In this document: piece by piece, positions 24,137 through 32,858 of the stretch
Layout: each line of letters begins with the position of its first letter
How positions within the stretch are numbered: position 1 is the first letter of the stretch
Assembly: GCA_035308965.1 (NCBI GenBank)
Contig: DATGFN010000023.1
Span: 1-64,000 of the forward strand
Direction of reading: 5' to 3'
Origin: DASYXZ01 sp035308965
Lineage (GTDB): Bacteria; Acidobacteriota; Terriglobia; UBA7540
DNA length: 64,000 bases
Translations under genes and position numbers: made by a program
The notes under the pieces: model-generated
Database searches by the model: none
What the model was told of the DNA's origin: nothing
Seen by the model: only the letters and a program-made list of their open reading frames with translations

Positions 24137-25483
24137 TCAAACTTGGGCGACACCACGGAATTTCGCGTATATAAACGGATAATTGGGCTGGAACCAGTTG
24201 CGGAAGGAGCGCCGCAGCATGCAAGCAGCAGTGCGCGCGGAGCCGCCCTTCATCACAAAATGCTTGCCATCAAAAAAGTCCGCAGAATATCCCGAATAAA
24301 ACGGGAAAGGCTGAAAACCGGTGAAAGCCGCGAAAGGAGTCGAGGTCCATTCCCATCCATTTCCAACCAAGTCGGCCACTCCGAACGCACTGGCGCCTTC
24401 AGGATGCGCACCCACAGGAACCGGGTCCCAACTCTGAAAATCAAAATTACCGTAGTGCGAATCCGGAGCGGCATCACCCCATGGGAAGGCGCGTTCGGCC
24501 CCTTCGGGCGTTCCGGAGGCTGCGCGATGAAACTGGGATTCGGTGGGGAGGGCCTTGCCTCTCCAACGAAGGTAAGCCGAAGCCTCCGCGTGACTCACGT
24601 AGACTGGCCAGTGCAGAGGCAGTGAGATTTCCGCGAACATCGTCCGCTGATACCATGCCTCATGGCGTCGAACCCAGAAGGCCGGGTGATAGATACCATT
24701 TTTGACTCGCCATTCCCAGCCTCTCTCGTCCCAGATATCCCGATGGTCATATCCCCCGGAGAGTATGAAGTCCAGATACTCCTTGTTGGTCACGTTGTAA
24801 GCGTCGATGGCAAATTCGGGGACGGCGACCGTGTGCTCATCAAATTCGTTGTCCCACCCAAATTCGCCGCCTGAATCGCGCGCCAAGCCGAGTGTCGCAA
24901 TTCCCGCCGGGATTTGAATCATCCGGGGAGTGATTGCAGCGGCAGCGGGCATGGGCCGGGGAGTCTCGAGGAATTTGCGTTCGAGTGGCAACTGGTGCAG
25001 CATATATGCGAGAGTTTCGGCGTGCATCAACCGATGCTCAATGGCCACTTGAAGTGCCAGCCCGTTTTGGGACAAGGGCTGATTGAGGTCGGCGAATGAA
25101 GAGCGCTCGATCGCGGCATCAATGGTTTGGCGCGTGCGCGCATTATAATTATCAATTTCATGCTTCGCCGGCCAATCCGCGGGTTGGTCGCTTGGCAATC
25201 CGCCATCGGTGGGATCGATTCCAAAGGCAAACAATCGGTCAAATTGCTGGTGAAAGGATTTCAAGCCCAGAGCTTCACGGCCGAGCAAGTTCCAATCAAA
25301 CGCCTCGAAATGGCCCAGATAAAAAATAATCCGATGGCGCTCGGGAATCGGACGGTCGTAGAGCGCTTCCGGCCTGACAAATTGAAAGAGCTCATCGGTT
25401 CGGGCGCGGGCGGATTTTAGCCTGGCCACCAATTTCTGGCGGTTATCGGCATAAGGACCTACTTTCAATATGGTTTCACCCAT
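24137..25483 (-). CDS. egtB: Ergothioneine synthase EgtB (non-heme iron sulfoxide synthase)
   Basis: Couples hercynine with a thiol (cysteine or gamma-glutamylcysteine) using O2 and iron. The 448-residue protein has an N-terminal DinB-like domain with the three-histidine iron site: His58 in GHFEAFDW and His150/His154 in EHRLMHAETL. The C-terminal formylglycine-enzyme-like domain shows NVTNKEYLDF, ALPTESQFHRAASG, GNGWEWT and MKGGSARTA. An EgtB from the acidobacterium Chloracidobacterium uses free cysteine; absence of egtA/egtC here fits that type. No egtE lyase is in the window. Confidence 0.94.
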   Translation of the reverse strand: MGETILKVGPYADNRQKLVARLKSARARTDELFQFVRPEALYDRPIPERHRIIFYLGHFEAFDWNLLGREALGLKSFHQQFDRLFAFGIDPTDGGLPSDQPADWPAKHEIDNYNARTRQTIDAAIERSSFADLNQPLSQNGLALQVAIEHRLMHAETLAYMLHQLPLERKFLETPRPMPAAAAITPRMIQIPAGIATLGLARDSGGEFGWDNEFDEHTVAVPEFAIDAYNVTNKEYLDFILSGGYDHRDIWDERGWEWRVKNGIYHPAFWVRRHEAWYQRTMFAEISLPLHWPVYVSHAEASAYLRWRGKALPTESQFHRAASGTPEGAERAFPWGDAAPDSHYGNFDFQSWDPVPVGAHPEGASAFGVADLVGNGWEWTSTPFAAFTGFQPFPFYSGYSADFFDGKHFVMKGGSARTAACMLRRSFRNWFQPNYPFIYAKFRGVAQV

Positions 25484-25641
25484 ACAATTACAGATGTTTA
25501 ATTCGGTGAATCGTTCTACGAATTCTTACTATTAATTCTTTGCTCTGGGGGATAGCATTGGGCGTCTAAGCAAATGTCAGCCCCCCCGAGATAAGACTGA
25601 TCTGACCATAAACTAATGATCCGAATCTTGCCGATTAAACA
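25484..25641. promoter_or_regulatory. Divergent upstream region of egtB and the Opu-type transporter
   Basis: This 158-base AT-rich gap holds the promoters for both directions. I see no consensus -35/-10 pair. A hairpin can form between CTCTGGGGG (25543-25551) and CCCCCCCGAG (25581-25590). A shared regulator is possible but no operator was identified. Confidence 0.45.
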
Positions 25642-26394
25642 ATGGAAAAGTCTTTCCCGCAACAGCCCATGATTGAGTTTAAAGAGGCCGGATATAAGCT
25701 GAATGGCGGCCGCGCCCTGCTCACTGCCTTGAATATGCAAATTCAGCAGGGGGAAACCCTCGTGTTGCTGGGGCGCAGCGGCTCGGGGAAGACGACCACG
25801 CTGAAGCTCGTCAATCGACTCCTGCTGCCGACGGAAGGCGAAGTTCTGGTGGAGGGGCTGGCGACTGCGAATTGGGATCCCATTCGCTTGCGACGACGCA
25901 TCGGTTATGTCATTCAGGAAGTTGGGCTCTTCCCCCACTTTACGGTGGAGCGCAACGTTGGTCTTGTGCCCGCTCTCGAAGGTTGGGAGGCGGACCGCAT
26001 CCGCGCCCGCGTATTTGAATTGCTTCGACTGGTTGACCTGGACCCGGAACAATATGCCACCCGCCGTCCGCACGAGTTATCCGGTGGACAACGGCAGCGC
26101 GTGGGCGTGGCGCGAGCGTTGGCCGCGGACCCGCCCGTGTTGCTTATGGACGAACCCTTTGGAGCGCTCGACCCGGTGACCCGTGCCGAGATGCAGCGCG
26201 AATTCAGCCGGCTCCAGGAGCGGTTGAAGAAGACCATCGTGTTTGTCACGCACGATATCAATGAAGCATTGCGAATTGGTTCGCGCATCGCTCTGTTGGC
26301 CGCCGGACGACTGGCAGGGATATATTCACCGGAGGAGTTTTTGCGCGCCTCGGACCCGGAAGCCAAAGCATTTGTGGAGTCGATAGAAAGGTAG
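25642..26394 (+). CDS. Betaine-type ABC transporter ATP-binding protein (OpuCA/ProV-like)
   Basis: A 250-residue ATPase energising the permease and binding protein encoded downstream. Walker A is GRSGSGKTTT, the Q-loop YVIQEVGLFPHFTV is typical of the quaternary-ammonium subfamily, the signature ELSGGQRQRVGVARAL and Walker B VLLMDEPFGALDP follow, then the H-loop FVTHD. There is no C-terminal CBS pair, unlike OpuCA of Firmicutes (about 380 residues). It is divergent from egtB by 158 bases, which suggests a link to betaine-like ergothioneine. Confidence 0.9.
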   Translation: MEKSFPQQPMIEFKEAGYKLNGGRALLTALNMQIQQGETLVLLGRSGSGKTTTLKLVNRLLLPTEGEVLVEGLATANWDPIRLRRRIGYVIQEVGLFPHFTVERNVGLVPALEGWEADRIRARVFELLRLVDLDPEQYATRRPHELSGGQRQRVGVARALAADPPVLLMDEPFGALDPVTRAEMQREFSRLQERLKKTIVFVTHDINEALRIGSRIALLAAGRLAGIYSPEEFLRASDPEAKAFVESIER

Positions 26395-26542
26395 AAAGCA
26401 GAAAGCAGGAGGCAGAAGGCAGAAGGAAGATGGCGGGCAAAAGAAAGGAAGTGGCGGACCGTTGTTGGAGGAGAACTTTTCCTGATTGTTCCTGCGCATT
26501 CCAACACGCCTTTTGCCTACGCCCTCTGCCTTCTGCCTACTG
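26393..26542. repeat. Degenerate word repeat with inverted ends inside the transporter operon
   Basis: The left arm (26393-26430) repeats AGAAAGC, AGGAGGC, AGAAGGC. The right arm (26509-26542) carries the complement (TTTTGCCTAC, CCTCTGCCTTCTGCCTAC). The left arm starts at the stop codon of the ATPase gene. The region is transcribed with the operon and could fold into a long hairpin. Confidence 0.65.
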
Positions 26543-26563
26543 TTCTCCTGAGGGAGGTGGCTA

Positions 26564-27196
26564 GTGGAGCTGCTGGATTTCATCATCCAAAACCGTGGGG
26601 AAGTTCTTCAATTGACCGTAGAGCACCTGGAATTGGTCGCTGTTTCCATGATCCTTGCCACTGGCATCGGAATTCCTGTGGGCATCGCGCTCACCCGCCA
26701 CGCATCGCTCAAACGCTGGGTGATGGGCGCAGCAAATATCATCCAGACCGTCCCCAGCCTGGCCCTCTTGGGTTTCCTGATTCCCGTGCCGCTGATCGGA
26801 GGCATCGGCAGCCGCTCAGCCATTGTCGCACTCACCCTCTATGCTCTACTTCCCATTCTGCGTAATACTTATGCTGGGATTACCGGGGTAGATCGGGCGG
26901 TGGTGGAAGTGGCGCGAGGAATGGGAATGACGGACGGGCAAATCCTGCGCCAAGTCGAGATTCCGCTCTCTCTCTCGGTGATACTGGCGGGAGTTCGTGT
27001 GGCCACAGTGATTTCAGTGGGCGTGGCCACCATCGCCGCAGCCATTGGAGGGGGAGGTCTCGGCACTTACATTTTTCGGGGAGTAGCGATGGTGGACAAC
27101 CAAGTGATTCTTGCCGGTGCGATTCCGGCCGCACTTTTGGCCGTGCTGGCGGATTTCAGCCTGGGTTGGGCGGAAAAACGGTTGGCGGTGAGGTGA
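26564..27196 (+). CDS. Betaine-type ABC transporter permease (OpuCB/ProW-like)
   Basis: A 210-residue inner-membrane permease with about five or six helices. The segment NIIQTVPSLALLGFLIP and the EAA-type loop VEVARGMGMTDGQILRQVEIPLSLSVILAGVR are family markers, as is IGGGGLGTYIFRG. The GTG at 26564 follows GAGGGAGGTGG, an excellent ribosome-binding site. The next gene starts one base after the stop. Unlike many EgtU/ProWX proteins, permease and binding protein are separate genes here. Confidence 0.92.
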   Translation: MELLDFIIQNRGEVLQLTVEHLELVAVSMILATGIGIPVGIALTRHASLKRWVMGAANIIQTVPSLALLGFLIPVPLIGGIGSRSAIVALTLYALLPILRNTYAGITGVDRAVVEVARGMGMTDGQILRQVEIPLSLSVILAGVRVATVISVGVATIAAAIGGGGLGTYIFRGVAMVDNQVILAGAIPAALLAVLADFSLGWAEKRLAVR

Positions 27197-27197
27197 A

Positions 27198-28079
27198 ATG
27201 CGGCGCCGCGCTACTCTACTTCTGGCCCTGATTGCGTTGCTTCCCGCGTGCTCCAACCGGCAACGCGCGGGGCGGATTGTGATTGGTTCGAAGAATTTCA
27301 CCGAACAAATTGTTCTGGCAGAATTGCTGGCCCAAGTCATTCACGCCCACACCGGGATTGAAGTGGAGCAGCGCGAGAATCTTGGCGGAACCCTCATCTG
27401 CCAGCAGGCTATCCTATCCGGAGCCATCGATCTATACGTTGAGTATACGGGCACAGCACTCACCGCCATCCTTGGAGAATCGCCCTCCGGCGGCGCGGCG
27501 GAAGTATACGCGCGCGTGAAGCGCGATTACGCCGGCCGGTTTGGTTTGGAGGTGACAGAGCCGCTCGGATTCAACAATACCTTTGCGATGGTGATTCGTG
27601 GCGAAGACGCTCGAAACCAAAAACTAAAAACGATCTCCGACGTTGCGTCCATCGCGCCCCGTTGGCGGGCAGGATTTGGGTATGAATTTATGGAGCGGCC
27701 TGACGGCTTTCGCGGCTTAGCGGAGGCTTATCACCTGCAATTTTCCGGGCCACCACGGACGATGGAGTTGGGCCTGATTTATCGCGCTCTCCAGGAGAAA
27801 CAGGTGGACATTGTAGCGGGCAACTCAACCGATGGCGTGATCTCGGCACTCGGTTTCGTCGTGCTCGAAGACGATCGCCACTATTTCCCGCCCTATGACG
27901 CGGTACCCGTGATTCGCGAGGATACTTTAAAAAGGTTCCCCGCATTGCGCGATGCTTTGCGAGAACTGGGCGGAAAAATTTCCGAGGACGAAATGCGCCG
28001 CCTGAATTACGCGGTTGATGGCGAGCATCGCGGGGTCAAACAAGTGGTAAGTGAATTTCTGCGCGCGAAGAAACTTTAA
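27198..28079 (+). CDS. Substrate-binding lipoprotein of the betaine-type ABC transporter
   Basis: A 293-residue OpuBC/OsmF-like binding protein. The N-terminal signal ends in a lipobox LLPAC, so it is anchored by lipid at about Cys18. Family markers are VIGSKNFTEQIVLAELLAQ, DLYVEYTGTAL, AGNSTDGVI and VLEDDRHYFPPYDAVPV. Ligands of this family are choline, glycine betaine, carnitine or, in EgtU, ergothioneine; the exact ligand cannot be read. Context next to egtBD favours testing ergothioneine or hercynine. Confidence 0.9.
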   Translation: MRRRATLLLALIALLPACSNRQRAGRIVIGSKNFTEQIVLAELLAQVIHAHTGIEVEQRENLGGTLICQQAILSGAIDLYVEYTGTALTAILGESPSGGAAEVYARVKRDYAGRFGLEVTEPLGFNNTFAMVIRGEDARNQKLKTISDVASIAPRWRAGFGYEFMERPDGFRGLAEAYHLQFSGPPRTMELGLIYRALQEKQVDIVAGNSTDGVISALGFVVLEDDRHYFPPYDAVPVIREDTLKRFPALRDALRELGGKISEDEMRRLNYAVDGEHRGVKQVVSEFLRAKKL

Positions 28080-28144
28080 GGTCCGGCGTCGCAGGCTCCG
28101 GCGCACCCTGCTTCGATAATTCCGCCACTATCGGGCAACTCGAT

Positions 28145-30241
28145 TCATTTGGCCGTGGGGGGCGGCGCGGCCGCCGTCTCTCCCTTCACATACTGGCCAT
28201 ACCAGGCGAGATAACGCTCCATGCGGTCTTTCAAATGCGTCGGCTTATTCAGGCCGTGGGGCTCGCCGGGATAAACCACAAGCTGGGTGGTTCTTCCCAA
28301 TCGCTTCAAAGACTGGTAAAGCAGCTCCGAATTATTTACCGGGACGTTCCAGTCCGTGTCGCCCCCCATCACCAAAGTTGGCGTCACAATTTTCTCCACG
28401 GAATTAAACGGGGAGATTTTTTCCCACGCTGCTCGATTTTTCCAGGGTGGGCCCAACTCATATTCCCATTCGCGTTGATAATGGTCGTGTCCGTAATTCG
28501 CGATATAGAGGAATTCGCTTGCCCCCGAAATCGCGGCTTTAAACCTGTCAGTGCGGATCAGCACGTGATCGGTGAGAATGCCGCCATAGGACCATCCGCC
28601 CACGCCCAGCCTGGCCGGGTCGGCAACGCCCTGGGCGATGGCGTAATCCACCTCCGCCATTACATCCTCATAATCCTTATTGCCCCAGTCGGCAAAAATC
28701 GCCTGGCAGAACTTCTGCCCATAGCCTGTCGAACCACGCGGATTGGGCGTTAGCACCACATAGCCATTGGCGGCAAAAAGATGCGCTTGAAAATTAAACT
28801 CCGAGTCGTATTGCGACTGCGGTCCGCCGTGGATTCGCAGAAGGGTGGGATAACGCAGTTCAGAATTGTAGGCCGGAGGTTTGTAAAGATAGCCTGCCAA
28901 CTCAGTGCCGTCTTTACTCTTGAAGTGAACGTATTCCACGCCGCCCAGACGAATTTGAGCCAGCAAGGCATCGTTGGTGGCGGTCAGCCGCCGGGGAGCG
29001 CCATTCTCCACCAGCGCCACCTCGTATGGCCGGGTTGGATCCCCCAGCAGCACCGCCAACTTGCCCTCTTTCCCAATTGAAAATGCGCTGACATTCACGC
29101 GTCCGGACAGAATGCGCTTCACCGCCCCGCCACCCGCTGGAATTTGACTCAGCGGTTGCGCCCCATCATCTTCGGCCATGAAATAAATCGACTGGCCCTC
29201 CGATGAAAACCGCGGCTTGATCACGTTGCGGTCATACGTCTGAGTCAAAATTTCTTCTTTTCCGCCGGCGGCCGGGACAACGGCCAAGTGGCGTGTACCA
29301 TAATCGAATGCTTTCACGTCAATCTGACTGACGTAGGCCACCCACTTGCCGTCCGGGCTCCAGGCCGGCGAAACGTCCGCGCCTGGATTGGAGGTCAAGC
29401 GCAGGAGGGTTTTGCCCGCGTCAGGATTGTCGGCCGCCACCACCCAGATATCCGAATTGAAGTTGAGGTCCGGCTCCTCAGTACGGTTGCTCGCAAAGGC
29501 GAGAAAGCGTTCGTCGGGCGACCAGGCGGGCTCAGCGTCATCATAGTCGCCGGAGGTGACTTGAGTCATTTTGCGCGTAGCCATGTCGAGCACATAGAGG
29601 TGCGCGCGCCGCCTGTCCAAATAACCCTCTTCGTCGCGTTTGAATTGCAACCGGTCAATCACGTGAGGCGCCGGGGTTTTGGGTTTCGGTTTTTCAATGC
29701 CGATCTCCTTCTCCTTTGCGGCGGCAATATCCTCCGGAGAGGGGTCGCGGAGCACCAGCACTACCTTATCGCCTGCTGGTGACCATTCAAAATCATCCAC
29801 GTCCTGAATCGTTTCGGTTACTTGTTGAGCTTCGCCACCGTTGCGATTCAGCATCCAAACCTGGCTCTTGCCTTCATTACGCGCCGAGAGAAAAGCGAGA
29901 TATTTTCCGTCCGGACTCCAACGGGGGTGTGACGAGGAGGCGGTTTTTTCGGTCATGGGCACAGCCTCACCGCCCGAGGTTGAAACCATCCAGACCTGGC
30001 TCTTCGTCTTATCTTCCTTCAGGTCGTGGATCGACACGGTGTAGGCAACCCACTTGCTCTCCGGACTTAGTTGGGGGTCCTCGACGTCCTTGAGTCCGAA
30101 AAAGTCGTCAACCGTCAGGTTGCGAAGCGGAGTTGTCCCAGCTTTCGCATCGTACTTGAGCGGAGATGGATCCTGTCCAGAAACTACAGCTGGTCCCGCC
30201 AGGACCAGGGCAACACACAAAATCGCGACACGACGGATCAT
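28145..30241 (-). CDS. Exported S9-family peptidase (prolyl oligopeptidase type)
   Basis: A 698-residue serine peptidase, with a signal peptide at residues 1-22 and a predicted periplasmic location. Residues about 40-430 are a TolB/DPP-type beta-propeller (LSPESKWVAYTV, WSPDGKYLAFLS, WSPDERFLAFAS). The C-terminal alpha/beta hydrolase has the nucleophile motif GGWSYGG, the Asp region VMGGDTDWNVP and the His in EPHGLNKP, so the triad is complete. Such acylaminoacyl/dipeptidyl peptidases are numerous in acidobacteria. GGAGGAAGG precedes the ATG, with a TATACT -10-like box upstream. Confidence 0.92.
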   Translation of the reverse strand: MIRRVAILCVALVLAGPAVVSGQDPSPLKYDAKAGTTPLRNLTVDDFFGLKDVEDPQLSPESKWVAYTVSIHDLKEDKTKSQVWMVSTSGGEAVPMTEKTASSSHPRWSPDGKYLAFLSARNEGKSQVWMLNRNGGEAQQVTETIQDVDDFEWSPAGDKVVLVLRDPSPEDIAAAKEKEIGIEKPKPKTPAPHVIDRLQFKRDEEGYLDRRRAHLYVLDMATRKMTQVTSGDYDDAEPAWSPDERFLAFASNRTEEPDLNFNSDIWVVAADNPDAGKTLLRLTSNPGADVSPAWSPDGKWVAYVSQIDVKAFDYGTRHLAVVPAAGGKEEILTQTYDRNVIKPRFSSEGQSIYFMAEDDGAQPLSQIPAGGGAVKRILSGRVNVSAFSIGKEGKLAVLLGDPTRPYEVALVENGAPRRLTATNDALLAQIRLGGVEYVHFKSKDGTELAGYLYKPPAYNSELRYPTLLRIHGGPQSQYDSEFNFQAHLFAANGYVVLTPNPRGSTGYGQKFCQAIFADWGNKDYEDVMAEVDYAIAQGVADPARLGVGGWSYGGILTDHVLIRTDRFKAAISGASEFLYIANYGHDHYQREWEYELGPPWKNRAAWEKISPFNSVEKIVTPTLVMGGDTDWNVPVNNSELLYQSLKRLGRTTQLVVYPGEPHGLNKPTHLKDRMERYLAWYGQYVKGETAAAPPPTAK

Positions 30242-30340
30242 TCGCCTTCCTCCAAAGAGTGCATTTTTCAGTGGATGGCCAAGTATACCAAAAGGATGAG
30301 GTGCTTGAAACGAAAACCCTAATGATGAGCGCTGCGCGAG

Positions 30341-30733
30341 TCAACCCTGCTTTTTCCGGATGAGGGAGTCGGCGCTCGCCGGGCCAGGGCCGGCGGCGAG
30401 AAAATAGAGCCAGATGAAACAATAGAGAACGGCTAGCTCTCCGCCATTATTAAGAGGGAGCCTGCCCCGGGGAAAATGCCGCAGGAAGTATGCGGAGGCC
30501 ATTTCCAGGGCAAGTATAAGAGCCACCGGCGAAGTCAAGAGACCAATCAACATCAGGAGTCCTCCCAGGACTTCAATAACGCACGCTGCGGAAAAGAGAA
30601 GGGACAAGTGCCCGCCCGTATAAAAAGTGTTGAGTTTTTGGAGTCCGTGGCAGAGGAACAATAAAGACGCGACCACCCGCAGAACAGAGCGTATAAATGG
30701 CGCAGCCGAATGGATGGATTTTTGAATAGACAT
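30341..30733 (-). CDS. DoxX-family membrane protein
   Basis: A 130-residue four-helix membrane protein. FIRSVLRVVASLLFLCHGLQKL is the typical first helix with the HGxQK turn, then FSAACVIEVLGGLLMLIGL and EMASAYFLRHFPRG, then a final helix. This is a standard DoxX protein, of uncertain function, sometimes tied to thiol or sulfur metabolism. I chose the ATG at 30733, preceded by GGGGAGGAG; a start at 30781 adds 16 residues without support. Confidence 0.85.
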   Translation of the reverse strand: MSIQKSIHSAAPFIRSVLRVVASLLFLCHGLQKLNTFYTGGHLSLLFSAACVIEVLGGLLMLIGLLTSPVALILALEMASAYFLRHFPRGRLPLNNGGELAVLYCFIWLYFLAAGPGPASADSLIRKKQG

Positions 30734-31153
30734 GCTCTCCTCCCCTGTGGGCATACCTGGCACGCATCTCCAATTTAGCACGAAGTGGAAAATTTCAGGA
30801 TCGGAGGCAAGTGGGCGCCTAACCGCACTCCCAGGTCGCGCCCGCAGGTATTGACGTCATTTGCCAAACACGGACGCTCCGATAAGCAGTCTTTCCCGCG
30901 AAAGCGGGAATCCTTTTTCCTAATTCATTGGAAACGAGGTCGCCTGGCGGCGCTAGATTCCGCCTTCGCGGGAATGACGGCGCGCGGGAGCTCCCACGGC
31001 GGGCAAATGACACCACTGCCCACCCGCACCCGGAATTGATTCGAAAGCCCCCACAGAGTATGATTCCCCGGAGTGCAGGCTGGCAGGCCGCCATGAGCAG
31101 GCTAAACCAAGTGACGGCGCCTGGCGGAAGACGCTTCTTGTGACTTACCAAGT
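30734..31153. other. Gene-poor stretch upstream of the ligase cluster
   Basis: 420 bases without a credible gene. It contains the palindromic element at 30891-30981 and presumably the promoter of the cluster starting at 31154, but no consensus boxes or clear ribosome-binding site were recognised before that ATG. Confidence 0.5.
30891..30981. repeat. REP-like element with a GAAA-loop hairpin
   Basis: TTCCCGC-GAAA-GCGGGAA at 30893-30910 is a seven-base-pair stem with a tetraloop. A matching half-copy TTCGCGGGAATGACGG ends the unit at 30981. Similar TTCCCGCGAAAGCGGGAAT units are widespread dispersed repeats in bacteria. Confidence 0.65.
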
Positions 31154-31870
31154 ATGAACCGCGAATATCACAGTTGGCATAGCCCCGCGCTGCATCGCGA
31201 CATGGAAATGCTTGTGTTCGGGCAAGGGGGAACGCCCATCCTGGTCTTTCCCACGTCCAAAGGAAGGTTTTATGATTATGAAGACAGGGGCATGATCGCG
31301 GCCCTGGCCAAACCACTGGAGAGCGGAACGGTGCAGGCTTATTGCGCTGATAGCGTGGATGCGGAAAGCTGGTACAACAAACAAATTCACCCGCGCGACA
31401 GAGTCTTGCGCCATCTGCAATATGAGAATTACCTTCTCCAGGAAGTCATTCCATTCATCCGCTCGCGCAACCCTGACCCGCGCCTGGCCTTGACGGGTTG
31501 CAGCTTTGGCGGCTACCACACGATGAATTTCGCCTTGCGGCATCCCGATTTGGTCACCCACGCCGTGAGCATGGGCGGGGCATTCGATATTCATCAATTC
31601 CTGGACGGATACTATGACGATAATTGCTATTACAACTGCCCGCCGGATTACCTTCCCAATTTGAGTGATGAGTGGTACCTGGGCAGTTACCGCACCACGA
31701 CGCGACTGGTCATGGCGGCGGGGGAGCGCGACATCTGCCTGGAGGAAAACCTCAGGCTCGGCCGCATTATGGATTCAAGACAGATTCCTCACAATTTGGA
31801 CGTGTGGGGCGACGGCGCCGCCCACGATTGGCCCTGGTGGCAAAGCATGGCTCGCACCTTCTTCGGATAG
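31154..31870 (+). CDS. Esterase-family alpha/beta hydrolase, first gene of ligase cluster
   Basis: A 238-residue cytoplasmic serine hydrolase of the esterase D/antigen-85-like family, with no signal peptide. The nucleophile elbow is TGCSFGGYHTMNFALRHP; an acidic candidate lies in MAAGERDICLEEN, and the His in GAAHDWPWWQ completes a plausible triad. The substrate is unknown. The next gene starts 20 bases downstream, so it probably acts on the product or an intermediate of the ligases that follow. Confidence 0.85.
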   Translation: MNREYHSWHSPALHRDMEMLVFGQGGTPILVFPTSKGRFYDYEDRGMIAALAKPLESGTVQAYCADSVDAESWYNKQIHPRDRVLRHLQYENYLLQEVIPFIRSRNPDPRLALTGCSFGGYHTMNFALRHPDLVTHAVSMGGAFDIHQFLDGYYDDNCYYNCPPDYLPNLSDEWYLGSYRTTTRLVMAAGERDICLEENLRLGRIMDSRQIPHNLDVWGDGAAHDWPWWQSMARTFFG

Positions 31871-31890
31871 CTCCGGCCTGGGAGGCGAAA

Positions 31891-32844
31891 ATGAACAAAA
31901 TCGGCATCATCTTCGGAATGGAGGACACCTTTCCCGGGGCGGTGGTGGCGAGAATAAACGATATGAAGGCGAAAGGCGTCACGGCGGAATTCGTGAAAAT
32001 CGGCGGCGTGAAAATGGCGGAGCCGAGCGGCTATCGCGTGATCATTGACCGCATTTCACACGACATCGCCTTCTATCGCGCCTGGCTCAAGAACGCCGCC
32101 CTCGGCGGCACGATCGTGATCAACAATCCTTTCTGGTGGGGAGCGGACGACAAGTTTTTTAATTACGCGCTCGCCTCGCGGATCGGGGTGGCCGTGCCGC
32201 GCACCGTAATTTTGCCCCACAAGCAAAACCCTCCCGGCACCACCGACCGCTCCATGCGCAATCTCATCTATCCGCTGAATTGGGAGGAGATTTTCAAGTA
32301 TGTGGGTTTCCCAGCCTTTCTTAAGCCCTTTAGCGGTGGCGGGTGGAAGAACGTCTTTCACGTTCACACGCCCGAGGAATTTTTTTCCTGCTACGATGGA
32401 ACGGGGGATTTGTGCATGACCCTCCAACAAGCCATCGACTTTGATGAATATTACCGGTGCTATGTGGTGGGGCAGGAAAAGGTCCACGTGATGGCGTACG
32501 ACCCGCGGCGGCCGCACGCGGAGCGCTATGTGAAAGACGCTCCCCCGCTCGATGGGAAGAAGGCCAAAAGAATTGCTGATGATGCCCTCAAGCTTTGCCG
32601 GGCGCTTGGCTACGATCTGAACACAGTGGAATTCGCCCTGCAAAATGGCACGCCTTATGCAATCGACTTTCTGAATCCCGCCCCTGATGCGGACTATCAT
32701 TCGGTGGGGCCTCAGAACTTTGAATGGATCGTCAACGCGGTGGCGGAGTTGGCGGTAAAAAAAGCATTAAGCGATGAGAAGCCTGCCAGCCACTACCATT
32801 GGTCTTCCTTTTTGACCGGAGGAAAACCGAAATCGAAACGGTGA
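31891..32844 (+). CDS. ATP-grasp ligase of unknown substrate
   Basis: A 317-residue protein with a conventional ATP-grasp order. Lys145 in PAFLKPFSGGGWKNV and the glycine loop at 149-151 bind ATP, Arg189 lies in the DEYYRCYVVG strand, and Glu247, Asp259 and Asn262 (VEFAL, YAIDFLNPAPD) are the likely magnesium ligands. Enzymes of this fold form acyl phosphates and join them to amines or thiols. The ATG at 31891 is preceded by GGGAGG. Sequence is not a standard RimK, Ddl or GshB. Part of the five-gene cluster 31154-36416. Confidence 0.8.
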   Translation: MNKIGIIFGMEDTFPGAVVARINDMKAKGVTAEFVKIGGVKMAEPSGYRVIIDRISHDIAFYRAWLKNAALGGTIVINNPFWWGADDKFFNYALASRIGVAVPRTVILPHKQNPPGTTDRSMRNLIYPLNWEEIFKYVGFPAFLKPFSGGGWKNVFHVHTPEEFFSCYDGTGDLCMTLQQAIDFDEYYRCYVVGQEKVHVMAYDPRRPHAERYVKDAPPLDGKKAKRIADDALKLCRALGYDLNTVEFALQNGTPYAIDFLNPAPDADYHSVGPQNFEWIVNAVAELAVKKALSDEKPASHYHWSSFLTGGKPKSKR

Positions 32845-32858
32845 AGGGTAAGTGATAA

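Noticed and set aside
31672..32844. A 390-residue version of the first ATP-grasp protein
   Set aside because: Its first 73 residues overlap the esterase gene in another frame; the ATG at 31891 has GGGAGG upstream and a normal N-terminus.
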